Of a stretch of 64,000 bases of DNA, positions 26,976 to 36,052 are shown piece after piece; positions within the stretch are counted from its first letter, which is position 1; the number at the start of each line of letters is the position of its first letter. The notes under the pieces were generated by a model that was given only the letters and a program-made list of their open reading frames with translations, was not told where the DNA came from and did no database searches. Both the position numbers and the translations under genes were made by a program. The stretch comes from Lysobacterales bacterium (GTDB lineage Bacteria > Pseudomonadota > Gammaproteobacteria > Xanthomonadales > Xanthomonadaceae). The stretch spans positions 1 to 64,000 of the forward strand of contig JADKCY010000006.1 of NCBI GenBank assembly GCA_016718605.1, written 5' to 3'.

Positions 26976-27863
26976 ATGCGAATTCCCCCAACCTTGCCGC
27001 ACGAACACTATGTCCTGACCATCCGCTGTCGTGATGCGGTGGGTATCGTTGCTGGCGTGGCATCGGCGCTGGCGGCGGCGGGGGCGTTCATCATCGAGTC
27101 CTCGCACTTTGGCGATCCCGATACCAGTTTGTTTTTCATGCGGACCGAGTTCCGCCCGACCGAAGCGCGTTTCCGCTCCGTGGAGGATTTTGCGACGGCG
27201 CTGAAGCCAGTGGCGCAGCGTTTCGACATGCAACTGGAACTGCATCCGGCGCAGGCGCCGATGAAGGTGATGCTGGCGGTGTCTCGCCATGGGCACTGCC
27301 TCAACCATTTGCTCAATCGCTGGCATTCGGGTGAGTTGCCGGTGGATGTGGTGGGAGTGGTGTCAAACCACGAAGACATGCGCCGCATGGTCGATTGGTA
27401 TGGCATTCCCTATCACCATTTGCCGATGGGCAAAGACAAGGGGGCCCAAGAGGCGGCGTTTCTCAAGGTAGTGGAAGAATCCGGCACGGAGCTGGTGGTG
27501 CTCGCGCGTTACATGCAAGTGTTATCCGACCGGATGTGCGAAGCCCTGCAGGGCCGCTGCATCAATATCCACCATTCCTTTTTGCCCAGCTTCAAGGGCG
27601 CGCGGCCCTATCATCAGGCACATGCACGCGGGGTCAAACTCGTTGGGGCAACAGCGCACTACGTCACCAAGGATTTGGACGAAGGTCCGATCATCGAGCA
27701 AGACAGCGTGCGAGTTGGGCACGGCATGGATGCCAATGCGCTGGCGCGCGTTGGCAAGGACGTGGAGAATGTGGTCTTAGCGCGGGCGGTGCACTGGCAT
27801 GCGGAGCGTCGCGTGCTGCTCAATGGGTTGCGCACCGTGGTGTTTCGTCAAGGCGGTGCCTGA
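26976..27863 (+). CDS. purU: Formyltetrahydrofolate deformylase
   Basis: 295 residues from ATG 26976. An N-terminal ACT domain (about residues 12-90, YVLTIRCRDAVGIVAGVASAL) is followed by a formyl-transferase-like hydrolase domain with NIHHSFLPSFKGARPYHQA and the catalytic HYVTKDLDEGPII. PurU releases formate from 10-formyl-THF to balance one-carbon units and purine synthesis; the ACT domain senses glycine and methionine in E. coli. It ends just before the infA terminator, which may serve both genes. Confidence 0.95.
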   Translation: MRIPPTLPHEHYVLTIRCRDAVGIVAGVASALAAAGAFIIESSHFGDPDTSLFFMRTEFRPTEARFRSVEDFATALKPVAQRFDMQLELHPAQAPMKVMLAVSRHGHCLNHLLNRWHSGELPVDVVGVVSNHEDMRRMVDWYGIPYHHLPMGKDKGAQEAAFLKVVEESGTELVVLARYMQVLSDRMCEALQGRCINIHHSFLPSFKGARPYHQAHARGVKLVGATAHYVTKDLDEGPIIEQDSVRVGHGMDANALARVGKDVENVVLARAVHWHAERRVLLNGLRTVVFRQGGA

Positions 27864-27930
27864 CCGCGGATAACTTGGCACGCCTGCTTCTGCATGCCTT
27901 GGCCGTTTGGTGGCAAACGCGACCCAAACG

Positions 27931-27966
27931 AAAACGCCGCAGTGTTTCAAAGCACTGCGGCGCTGC
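27931..27966 (-). terminator. Rho-independent terminator of infA
   Basis: CGCCGCAGTG and CACTGCGGCG form a perfect 10-bp stem with a TTTCAAAG loop. On the minus strand the hairpin is followed by GTTTTCGTTT, giving a terminator 12 bases after the infA stop. On the plus strand the T-run is absent. Confidence 0.88.
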
Positions 27967-27978
27967 TATTCGTGCGGA

Positions 27979-28197
27979 TCACTTCATCCGGTAGGTGATG
28001 CGGCCCTTGGTCAGATCGTAGGGCGTCATCTCGACCTTGACCTTGTCGCCGGTGAGAATGCGGATGTAATTCTTGCGCATGCGACCGGAGATGTGGGCGG
28101 TGACCACGTGGCCGTTTTCGAGCTTTACGCGGAAAACGGTGTTAGGCAGGGTTTCAAGCACCGTGCCTTCCATTTCAATGGAATCGTCTTTGGACAT
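27979..28197 (-). CDS. infA: Translation initiation factor IF-1
   Basis: 72 residues and essentially full-length identical in pattern to bacterial IF-1: MSKDDSIEMEGTV start, S1/OB fold with GHVVTAHISGRMRKNYIRIL, and KGRITYRMK end. IF-1 occupies the ribosomal A site during initiation. It is the last gene of trxB-aat-infA, an order close to that of E. coli (aat-infA downstream of trxB). Confidence 0.98.
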   Translation of the reverse strand: MSKDDSIEMEGTVLETLPNTVFRVKLENGHVVTAHISGRMRKNYIRILTGDKVKVEMTPYDLTKGRITYRMK

Positions 28198-28266
28198 TCG
28201 AACTCGGAGAGTGTGGAGCCACTGGGTAAGTCGGCGATTATGCCACGCCGACGCGAAAACCGACAG

Positions 28267-29019
28267 TCAGCGGATTGCGGTCCAGAAGGCGTCGAGATTT
28301 TGCAGTTCGGCAAGCGGCCAACGTGGGCTCCAGAGACCATTCAGTACATCCCCCGCACACAGCTCGCGCAGACGGCTGCTGAAGATGTGGCGAGCGACAG
28401 GCCGAAAGCCTAGCGTGGCGAGATGGTCGGACTCCACCTGGCCATCCAGCAGCGGACAGCCCCATGCATGCAGGACGGCACATAGCGCCGCTATCGCTGA
28501 TTTCGATGCACCTGTTTCAGCACTGAACATGGACTCGCCAAAGAACATCCGGCCAATCGCGACACCATAAATGCCGCCGATCAGGCGTTGGCCATCCCAG
28601 ACTTCCACCGAGTGCGCGTGCCCGGCACGGTGCAGGTCAATGTAGGCGCGACGCATCGGGGCGCTGATCCAGGTGCCGCGCTGACCATGTCGAGGCGCAT
28701 CAGCACAGGCGCGAATCACCGCCTCAAAAGCACGATCAGCGCTGAGTGTCCATTTGCTGCGACGCCAGTGTTTGCGCAGGCTGCGGCTGGCATGCAGTGC
28801 GTTGGTGGCGACAATCATGCGTGGATCAGGCGACCACCAAAGCGGCGGTTGATCTTCGGAGAACCACGGAAAGATGCCCTGGCGATAGGCGTTCAACAGT
28901 CTTGCGGTACTGAGATGACCGCCCCAGCAAAGCAGGCCATTGGGATCGCGCAGTGCGCGATCGATGGCCGGAAAGGGCGCGTCATCGGCAGCCCCGAGTT
29001 GGGGTAGTCGATCGCTCAC
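28267..29019 (-). CDS. aat: Leucyl/phenylalanyl-tRNA-protein transferase
   Basis: 250 residues. Motifs of Aat are clear: AYRQGIFPWF, WWSPDPRMI, SVEVWDGQRLIGGIYGVAIGRMFFGESMFS and GCPLLDGQVESDHLATLGFRP. The enzyme adds Leu or Phe to proteins with N-terminal Arg or Lys, marking them for ClpS-ClpAP degradation. It lies between trxB (24-base gap) and infA (69-base gap), probably one operon. Confidence 0.96.
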   Translation of the reverse strand: MSDRLPQLGAADDAPFPAIDRALRDPNGLLCWGGHLSTARLLNAYRQGIFPWFSEDQPPLWWSPDPRMIVATNALHASRSLRKHWRRSKWTLSADRAFEAVIRACADAPRHGQRGTWISAPMRRAYIDLHRAGHAHSVEVWDGQRLIGGIYGVAIGRMFFGESMFSAETGASKSAIAALCAVLHAWGCPLLDGQVESDHLATLGFRPVARHIFSSRLRELCAGDVLNGLWSPRWPLAELQNLDAFWTAIR

Positions 29020-29043
29020 GTCGCTCCGCGGGTGCGCACCGGC

Positions 29044-30003
29044 TTATCCGGCATTTTCGAGAAAACGTTCGGCATCTAGCGCGGCCATGCAGCCGAAGCC
29101 TGCCGATGTGATGGCTTGCCGATACACCTGATCGGCGACGTCGCCCGCAGCGAAAACGCCCGGAATGGATGTCGCCGTTGCATTGCCCTCGATCCCCGAC
29201 TTGATCACCAGATAACCGTTGCGAGTTTCCAGTTGTCCATTGAATAACTCGGTGTTTGGCGCGTGACCAATGGCGATGAACACGCCGTGCAACGTCAGCT
29301 CGCGGCTGCCACTGCCGTCAGTGGCCTGGATACGCAGCCCTGTGACACCGGAATCGTCGCCCAGAACTTCGTCAACCGAGTGATTCCAGAGAATTTCGAT
29401 CTTGCCCGCTGCGGCTTTGGCGAACAGCTTGTCTTGCAGGATTTTCTCGCTGCGGAAGCGATCACGACGGTGAACAACGTACACCTTTCGGCAGATGTTG
29501 GAGAGGTACAGCGCTTCTTCCACGGCGGAGTTTCCACCGCCGATCACGGCGACGTCTTGATCGCGATAAAAGAAGCCGTCGCAGGTGGCGCAGGCGGAAA
29601 CGCCACGTCCCTTGAACGCTTCTTCCGAGGGTATACCCAGATACTTCGCTGTAGCGCCGGTCGCGATGATTAAGGCATCAGCGGTGTAGGTGCCATTATC
29701 GCCGACCAGCGTGAATGGGCGCTTGGAGAGATCAGTGGTATGGACATGATCGAAAACGATTTCGGTGTCAAATCGCTCCGCGTGCGCTTGCATGCGCGTC
29801 ATCAGGTCGGGGCCCATCAGACCGTGCACATCGCCCGGCCAGTTGTCCACCTCGGTCGTGGTCATTAACTGACCGCCCTGTTGCATGCCGGTGATCAGCA
29901 ACGGTTTCAAATTGGCGCGCGCCGCATAGACGGCTGCGGTATAACCGGCAGGGCCAGAGCCGAGGATCAGTAGGCGGGCATGGCGGGTGTTCGGGGTGGA
30001 CAT
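29044..30003 (-). CDS. trxB: Thioredoxin reductase
   Basis: 319 residues from ATG 30003. FAD-binding LILGSGPAGYTAAVYAAR is at the N-terminus, the redox-active disulfide is CATC in SACATCDGFF, and the NADPH-binding GGGNSAVEEALYL and GVFAAGDVADQVYRQ motifs follow. It reduces thioredoxin with NADPH. The frame extends to 30114, but the shorter start matches the family. TATAC lies only a few bases before the ATG, so the mRNA could be leaderless or nearly so, which is a guess. It is divergent from ftsK. Confidence 0.96.
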   Translation of the reverse strand: MSTPNTRHARLLILGSGPAGYTAAVYAARANLKPLLITGMQQGGQLMTTTEVDNWPGDVHGLMGPDLMTRMQAHAERFDTEIVFDHVHTTDLSKRPFTLVGDNGTYTADALIIATGATAKYLGIPSEEAFKGRGVSACATCDGFFYRDQDVAVIGGGNSAVEEALYLSNICRKVYVVHRRDRFRSEKILQDKLFAKAAAGKIEILWNHSVDEVLGDDSGVTGLRIQATDGSGSRELTLHGVFIAIGHAPNTELFNGQLETRNGYLVIKSGIEGNATATSIPGVFAAGDVADQVYRQAITSAGFGCMAALDAERFLENAG

Positions 30004-30202
30004 GGGTATACTCTCTGCCGCGTGCGGCGCGGCTTTCCGGCAGTGGTTATGTACTCGCAAACGTTGGCTGCGCAGCCTGAGTGTGGGACGGGGCGCGTTT
30101 TGCAACGTTTCCACGAGGCATTACAGCACACACGCATGACGGCGAACCTTCCAGATGGGGATGGACTGCGCCCGTTCAACCCGACATGAGGAAATCGACA
30201 CG

Positions 30203-32527
30203 GTGTCACGACCTAGGGACGAATTGCGAAGACCCGTCATTGCGCAGTCGCGCAACGTGATGTGGCGCGAGGCCATCATCCTGCTGTTGGCGCCACTGAT
30301 TGTGTTGTTGGCGGCGTGCTTGTGGACCTATGACATCAGCGATCCTGGCTGGTCGCGCGTTGGCAGCGTGACTGGGGACGTCGGAAATTTTGGTGGATTG
30401 AGTGGCGCCTATATTGCGGACATTCTGTTCGCGGTGTTCGGCGTTACCGCGTATGCGACCCCGTTTTTGCTGGCGGTCTTGGCTTGGACGGCGCTACGTC
30501 GCAACCGAGGTCTGGATGCGGATTCGGTCTTGACGCCTGCGCTGCGAATGCTGGGCGCGGTGCTGCTGTTGTTGACCTGCGGTGCATTGGCGGCCATGCA
30601 TCGCGTCACATGGGGGATGGAGCTGCCGATGCAATCCGGAGGATTGCTCGGGAGTCTGATTGGCAGCGCGCTGGCGCGTTTGTTCGGAAGCATGGGCGGT
30701 AGCCTGCTGTTGATGGCGACATTGGCGGTATCCATCACTTTGGCAACAGGATTGTCCTGGCTTGCCTTGATGGATCATGTCGGTCGCGCCGTACTGTGGG
30801 TTTTTGCCCAGCTGCAGCAACGCGTGCAAAGTCGTCCCGAGCGTCGTGCGGTGCGAGAGGCCATCGCTGAACGGCAAGAGGTTCGGCGCGAAGATAAGGT
30901 CAAGCGCGCGAAGCGAGACCCACTCAAGATTGAACCCCAACTGCCACCGCCAGAACGTAGCGAGCGGGCCCAGCGCGAGCAGCAGATTCCCCTGTTTTCT
31001 TCTGCCGGGGCATCGGCGTCAGGATTGCCGCCACTTGCGCTGCTGGATGATCCCAAGCCGCAACCCAAGGGCTACTCCGAAGAAGCGTTGGAGACGCTCT
31101 CGCGGCAAATTGAGTTCAAGCTCAAGGACTTCCGCATCGAGGCGCAGGTGGTCGGGGTATTCCCGGGTCCAGTGATTACCCGGTTCGAAATGGAACCCGC
31201 ACCTGGAGTGAAGGGTAGCCAAGTCAACTCGTTGGACAAAGACATCGCGCGCGGTTTGTCGGTGAAGTCGGTGCGTGTGGTGGATGTGATTCCGGGTAAG
31301 TCTGTCATCGGGCTGGAAATTCCCAACGCCAATCGCGAGATCATCTACCTTTCGGAGATTCTGCGCTCCAAGGAGTACGACAAGCTGCATTCCCCGCTGG
31401 CGTTGGCACTCGGCAAAGACATTGGCGGCAGGCCCTCGGTGGTGGATTTGGCGCGCATGCCGCATTTGCTGGTCGCGGGGACCACCGGGTCGGGCAAGTC
31501 TGTCGCCTTGAACGCTATGGTGTTGAGCCTGCTCTACAAGGCCAGTGCCAAAGACGTGCGCATGCTGATGATCGATCCAAAGATGCTGGAATTGTCGGTT
31601 TACGAAGGGATTCCGCATTTGCTGGCGCCGGTGGTCACCGACATGAAGGAAGCCGCGAATGGCTTACGCTGGTGTGTTGCCGAAATGGAGCGTCGCTATC
31701 GGCTGATGGCTGCCGTGGGTGTGCGCAATCTGGCGGGCTTCAATAAGAAGGTGAAAGACGCCAGCGATGCCGGCCAGCCGATGATGGATCCGCTGTTCAA
31801 GCCGAACCCCGAGTTGGGTGAAGTGCCGCGCGAGTTGGAAACCTTGCCCTATCTGGTCGTCATCATTGATGAATTCGCCGACATGATGATGATTGTCGGC
31901 AAAAAGGTGGAAGAGTTGATCGCGCGTTTGGCGCAAAAAGCACGCGCTGCGGGGATTCACCTGATTCTGGCGACGCAGCGACCCTCGGTCGATGTGATTA
32001 CCGGTCTGATCAAGGCCAACATCCCCACGCGGATCGCGTTTCAGGTCAGTTCCAAGATCGACTCACGCACCATTCTCGATCAGAGCGGTGCGGAGACCTT
32101 GTTGGGGCACGGTGACATGCTCTATCTGCCGCCCGGCACGGCAATGCCTGAGCGCGTGCATGGGGCGTTCGTGAGCGATGACGAAGTGCATCGTGTGGTC
32201 GACTATCTGCGCCAGTCGAGTGGTGGCCCGGACTATCTGGAAGGCGTGCTGGAGGAGGTCCACAGCATGGGCGACGGTGTCGTCGTTGGACCCACCGGAT
32301 TGCCAGAGAGCATGGCCAGTGGCGACCCGGAACAGGATGCCTTGTACGACCAGGCAGTACAGATCGTTATCGAGACGCGGCGTGCGTCAATTTCCGGCGT
32401 ACAGCGGCGGCTGAAGATTGGCTACAACCGGGCGGCTCGTTTGGTTGAAGCGATGGAAGCGGCGGGGATCGTGAGTTCGCCGGAACACAACGGGGATCGA
32501 CATGTGCTGGTTCCATCGCGGGACTGA
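30203..32527 (+). CDS. ftsK: DNA translocase FtsK
   Basis: 774 residues from GTG 30203, which has GAGGAAA upstream. Four hydrophobic segments in the first ~200 residues anchor it at the septum. The linker is short and charged. The motor has Walker A GTTGSGKSVALN and Walker B LPYLVVIIDEFADMMM, and the C-terminal gamma winged helix (SISGVQRRLKIGYNRAARLVEAME) reads KOPS sites. FtsK clears chromosome ends from the septum and activates XerCD. lolA follows, as in E. coli. Confidence 0.96.
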   Translation: MSRPRDELRRPVIAQSRNVMWREAIILLLAPLIVLLAACLWTYDISDPGWSRVGSVTGDVGNFGGLSGAYIADILFAVFGVTAYATPFLLAVLAWTALRRNRGLDADSVLTPALRMLGAVLLLLTCGALAAMHRVTWGMELPMQSGGLLGSLIGSALARLFGSMGGSLLLMATLAVSITLATGLSWLALMDHVGRAVLWVFAQLQQRVQSRPERRAVREAIAERQEVRREDKVKRAKRDPLKIEPQLPPPERSERAQREQQIPLFSSAGASASGLPPLALLDDPKPQPKGYSEEALETLSRQIEFKLKDFRIEAQVVGVFPGPVITRFEMEPAPGVKGSQVNSLDKDIARGLSVKSVRVVDVIPGKSVIGLEIPNANREIIYLSEILRSKEYDKLHSPLALALGKDIGGRPSVVDLARMPHLLVAGTTGSGKSVALNAMVLSLLYKASAKDVRMLMIDPKMLELSVYEGIPHLLAPVVTDMKEAANGLRWCVAEMERRYRLMAAVGVRNLAGFNKKVKDASDAGQPMMDPLFKPNPELGEVPRELETLPYLVVIIDEFADMMMIVGKKVEELIARLAQKARAAGIHLILATQRPSVDVITGLIKANIPTRIAFQVSSKIDSRTILDQSGAETLLGHGDMLYLPPGTAMPERVHGAFVSDDEVHRVVDYLRQSSGGPDYLEGVLEEVHSMGDGVVVGPTGLPESMASGDPEQDALYDQAVQIVIETRRASISGVQRRLKIGYNRAARLVEAMEAAGIVSSPEHNGDRHVLVPSRD

Positions 32528-32612
32528 ACTCTCCGCGAATCGGCGTGCGGTGCCCCGTGAAACACAGCGCAAACGCATGTTCCAATGCGCGTCCTTCGAA
32601 TTGGATGTTGTC

Positions 32613-33287
32613 ATGCCTACGTTTATTGCGATTCGCCGTGGTTTGATCGGTTTGCTGGCGGCACTGAGCTTCAGTCATGCAGCGAGCGCAGCGACTGACG
32701 GGGAGTCCGTGATCGCGCAATTCACGGACGGATTGACCGGGGTTGACGGACGCTTCGAACAACGGGTTTGGGATGCCGACGGGCAACTCAAGGAATCGTC
32801 CTCGGGCCGAGTGGCGCTGGCCGTGCCCCGACAGTTTCGCTGGGAGTATCAGGCCCCATTTCCGCAACTGATCGTGGCGGATGGTGACCATGTGTTCATC
32901 CATGATCCCGACCTTGAGCAAGTCACAGTGCGCAAGCAACTGGGCGAAGAACAGCAGAGCCCGCTGCTGGCTGTGGTCGATGCGGAAGAGCGTCAACGCC
33001 AGTTTGTGGTGACGGGAGCGGGCGCCCGCGATGGCCTGCAATGGGTGGAGTTGCGGGCCAAACGCGACGATGCCCAGATCGATCGGGCCTTGCTGGGGTT
33101 TGCGGGTGCGCAGTTGGTGCGGATGGAATTGCAGGACTCACTGGGCCAGAAGACTGAAGTGGCCTTCAGTGACTGGCAACGCAATCCCGATTTTGCGGCG
33201 GGTACGTTCCGCTTCATTATTCCTGCGGGCACCGATGTTGTCGGCGACTACGATCCAAAAGCAGAAGTGATTCCACTCGCTGACTGA
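32613..33287 (+). CDS. lolA: Outer-membrane lipoprotein carrier protein
   Basis: 224 residues from ATG 32613. A signal peptide ends near ASA (residue 27). The mature LolA domain carries the family pattern DGRFEQRVWDADGQLKESSSGRVALAVPRQFRWEY and DGDHVFIHDPDLEQVTVR. It ferries lipoproteins across the periplasm from LolCDE to LolB. It directly follows ftsK (85-base gap) and its stop codon abuts the stop of the convergent metX gene. Confidence 0.95.
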   Translation: MPTFIAIRRGLIGLLAALSFSHAASAATDGESVIAQFTDGLTGVDGRFEQRVWDADGQLKESSSGRVALAVPRQFRWEYQAPFPQLIVADGDHVFIHDPDLEQVTVRKQLGEEQQSPLLAVVDAEERQRQFVVTGAGARDGLQWVELRAKRDDAQIDRALLGFAGAQLVRMELQDSLGQKTEVAFSDWQRNPDFAAGTFRFIIPAGTDVVGDYDPKAEVIPLAD

Positions 33288-34427
33288 TCAGTCCAACGGA
33301 TCGCTCGCCGGCAGACCTTCGCCTGCAAGAAAGCGCCGCACCGCAGGGTCAAAGCGGTCGAAGTCCACCAGAAAGGCGTCGTGACCCTGCGGCGAGGGAA
33401 AGGCCAGAAACGCTACTTTGTTGTTGCCAAGCGCCAGCCCCTCGGCGATCTGCTCCTGCTGTTCGACCGGAAACAGAATGTCGGTGCTGATGCCGATCAC
33501 CAGTGATTGTGTGCCGTGAATCCGTGATAACCCGCGCTCCACCGAGCCTTCGCCATATTCAGCGGTATCAAACCAGTCCATGGATCGCGACAGGTACAAG
33601 TAGCAATTGGGATCAAAGGCGCGAACAAACCGTTTGGCATGGCCTTCCAGATAGGACTCGACTTGAAACTCCAGGCCAAAGGGTTCGTCTTCTCGAAGTT
33701 CATTGTCCATTCGAACGCGACCAAAGCGGCCATGCCATTCCAGAGCCGAGCGATAGGTCAGCACGCCCAACTTGCGAGCGATGCGCATGCCCGATTCAGG
33801 ATAGCGCTCGTCGGTGTATTCGCCCTCATTCCAGAGCGGATCTAGGCGTATGGCTTCGCGCTGCAGGGATCGCACGGCGATCGAAAATGGCAGCGCATGC
33901 GCTGCACCACAAATGTTGATGTGGCGACGCGCCGTACCAGGAAACTGCAGCAGGTACGCCAGTGCAGTCATGCCGCCCATCGAGCAGCCGATCAGAGTGT
34001 CGAGTTGGACAATTCCCAAGCCACGCACCAGCGCATGCGCGGCGCGGGCACCATCCTCGATGGACAGCTCCGGAAAGCTGAGTCCATAGAGTGCGCCAGT
34101 TTCGGGATTGATCGAAGCCGGTCCGGCAGAGCCGCGACAACTGCCCAGTGAGTTGACGCAAATGACGAACCAACGGTCGGTATCAATCGCTTTGCCGGGC
34201 CCCAGCATCGCTTCCCACCAGCCCGGTTCGGGATTGGCCTCATGGCTGGCTGCGTGGGCACTTGGCGACAAGCCCGTCACGATCAGCACGGCGTTGTCAC
34301 GGGCGAGGTTCAAGCTGCCCCAGGATTCATAAGCGAGTTGCGCAGCATTCAAGCAGCCGCCGCGCTTCATCAGGAACGGTGAGGGCAGGTCGAACCAGCG
34401 GGTTCCCTTGGGAACGAACTCACCCAT
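33288..34427 (-). CDS. metX: MetX-family O-acyltransferase, probably serine O-succinyltransferase
   Basis: 379-residue alpha/beta hydrolase of the MetX family. The nucleophile is Ser149 in IGCSMGG; the remaining triad is the Asp of STDILFP and the His of QGHDAFL. MetX homologues use acetyl- or succinyl-CoA on homoserine. A xanthomonad branch has been assigned as serine O-succinyltransferase (CysX/SST, entry to cysteine synthesis), and this sequence (NSLGSCRGSAGPASINP, LSIEDGARAAHALVR) reads closest to that branch from memory. Substrate is therefore uncertain. It begins one base inside the ccmI stop, so it may be read from the ccm operon. Confidence 0.85.
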   Translation of the reverse strand: MGEFVPKGTRWFDLPSPFLMKRGGCLNAAQLAYESWGSLNLARDNAVLIVTGLSPSAHAASHEANPEPGWWEAMLGPGKAIDTDRWFVICVNSLGSCRGSAGPASINPETGALYGLSFPELSIEDGARAAHALVRGLGIVQLDTLIGCSMGGMTALAYLLQFPGTARRHINICGAAHALPFSIAVRSLQREAIRLDPLWNEGEYTDERYPESGMRIARKLGVLTYRSALEWHGRFGRVRMDNELREDEPFGLEFQVESYLEGHAKRFVRAFDPNCYLYLSRSMDWFDTAEYGEGSVERGLSRIHGTQSLVIGISTDILFPVEQQEQIAEGLALGNNKVAFLAFPSPQGHDAFLVDFDRFDPAVRRFLAGEGLPASDPLD

Positions 34428-35611
34428 TACTCGATCACGCGGTTGATCTGTAGCTCCAGCTCGCGGACTTGTTCAGTCAGTGGGAACGCTGGGCTGATGG
34501 CCTCCAGATCGCCGGGTTGCGGTATCGCATTGCCGGACTTCGAGATTCGCGCACCCACCACGACCTGCGTCATCTGCGACAAGCTCAGATTGGGCATCGC
34601 GTTGTCCGCATCGTCTAGCGTGATCTCGGCGGGCAACTGCGCGGCCGTGAGGCGTTCCACCGCGACGGGCATGCGTGGACCTTCGGCTGCACGGGCGAAC
34701 ACAAAAACGATGTCCTCTGGATTGACTTGCGATTGCAGCGCTGGATCCAGGCTGACCTTGACGTGAATCTGGTGCGTGCCCTGACCAGGTGTCCCACGCG
34801 AAGCGTCGGTGGTCGACGCAGTCATCTGCAGCGGCGGAAGCCCCGCGTTCTGCCGCGCATCATTGATCTGCTCGATCAAGCTGACGCGTGCCGAGGCATC
34901 TTCCGGCAGCAAGGCCAGCAAGGTCTCCCAGCGAGACGCGGCATCCGCAGGACGTCCAGCCTGCAGGTCCGCGATGCCCAGCAGCCAATGGGCTCGCTGG
35001 TGTTCGGGTTGCAAGGCGATGGCGTGCTGCAGCAAGTCCAAGGCGCTTTGCGGAAAAATGCGCTGTGCGGCATTCAATGCTTGGGCTTCGGCCAGATCAA
35101 CCAGTACATCAGGTTCGTCGGGTGCCACTCGCTGCGCTTCCGAAAAGGCGCGCAAGGCATCGGCAAAGCGTTCTTCACTGCGGTAGCTTCGGCCCAGCAA
35201 CATCCAGCCTTCGACATCATCCGGCGACTGCGCAAGCCGCGCCTCCAGTGCGCTGATTGCCTCGGCCATGGTCATCTGCCCTTCCGCACCAGCGGGCGCA
35301 CTTGCCGCAACCACGCTGGGGTCCAATGCTTGCGGGGCGCCGAAATGCTGGTAGCCCAGCAGGGCACCCGTGGATAGCAGAACCATCAGCAGGCCACCGA
35401 TCCACAGTGGCGCGTGGGGCTGGACCTCGATGGGTGGCAATTGAGCACTGCGCGCATCGAACTCATCGGCGCTAAGCACACCCGCGGATCGGGCGCGCAC
35501 CAAGGCTTGGCGCTGCTCAGACGCGGCATCCAGTCGGATCGGCTTGAACAGCGGCACCAGCACAAACAGCAGAGCGAAGCCGATCAGCAGCGTGGCCAAA
35601 ATCCAAAACAT
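34427..35611 (-). CDS. ccmI: Cytochrome c maturation protein CcmI (CycH)
   Basis: About 394 residues. Two membrane segments (residues 3-25 and about 70-88) flank a short cytoplasmic loop, followed by a periplasmic TPR region (WMLLGRSYRSEERFADALRAFSEAQRVAPDEPDVL) and a C-terminal beta domain. CcmI holds apocytochrome c for the CcmFH heme ligation complex. Either GTG 35614 or ATG 35611 can serve as the start, with GAGGAG upstream; ATG is chosen. It follows ccmH almost without gap. Confidence 0.92.
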   Translation of the reverse strand: MFWILATLLIGFALLFVLVPLFKPIRLDAASEQRQALVRARSAGVLSADEFDARSAQLPPIEVQPHAPLWIGGLLMVLLSTGALLGYQHFGAPQALDPSVVAASAPAGAEGQMTMAEAISALEARLAQSPDDVEGWMLLGRSYRSEERFADALRAFSEAQRVAPDEPDVLVDLAEAQALNAAQRIFPQSALDLLQHAIALQPEHQRAHWLLGIADLQAGRPADAASRWETLLALLPEDASARVSLIEQINDARQNAGLPPLQMTASTTDASRGTPGQGTHQIHVKVSLDPALQSQVNPEDIVFVFARAAEGPRMPVAVERLTAAQLPAEITLDDADNAMPNLSLSQMTQVVVGARISKSGNAIPQPGDLEAISPAFPLTEQVRELELQINRVIE

Positions 35612-35614
35612 CAC

Positions 35615-36052
35615 TCACCACTCCTCGTCATTTGGTGGTACTGGCGACGCACTTGCGTCTGCCGCACGGCGACGCACGATGAGCGCTACGACGATGCTGC
35701 CCGCCAACAGAATCACGACAGGACTGAACCACAACAACCAGGTCTTGCTTTGCAGGGGTGGGTCATACAACACAAAATCGGTGTAGCGCTCGGTCAGGAA
35801 GGACTTGATCTCGTCATCGCTCTTGCCCGCCTGCATCAGCTCGAACACTTCTTTACGCAGATCGCCCGCGATCATCGCATTCGAATCGGCCAACGACTGG
35901 TTCTGGCACATCACACAGCGCAGTTCTGCGGTGAGCGCGCGGAAGCGATCTTCCTCTGCGGCATCTCTGAACGGCAGTGGATCAATGGCCAGTGCGCTGG
36001 ATGCCCACAGACACAGACTCAGTGAGGCGATCAACCATTGACGCATGTTCAT
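35615..36052 (-). CDS. ccmH: Cytochrome c maturation protein CcmH
   Basis: 145 residues with a signal peptide (cleavage after ALA near residue 22), the redox motif LRCVMCQNQ, and one C-terminal membrane segment (LLWFSPVVILLAGSIVVALIV). It reduces or presents apocytochrome cysteines. This is the short CcmH (CcmH/CcmI split) form, not the fused E. coli CcmH. Its start overlaps the ccmG stop by four bases. Confidence 0.95.
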   Translation of the reverse strand: MNMRQWLIASLSLCLWASSALAIDPLPFRDAAEEDRFRALTAELRCVMCQNQSLADSNAMIAGDLRKEVFELMQAGKSDDEIKSFLTERYTDFVLYDPPLQSKTWLLWFSPVVILLAGSIVVALIVRRRAADASASPVPPNDEEW

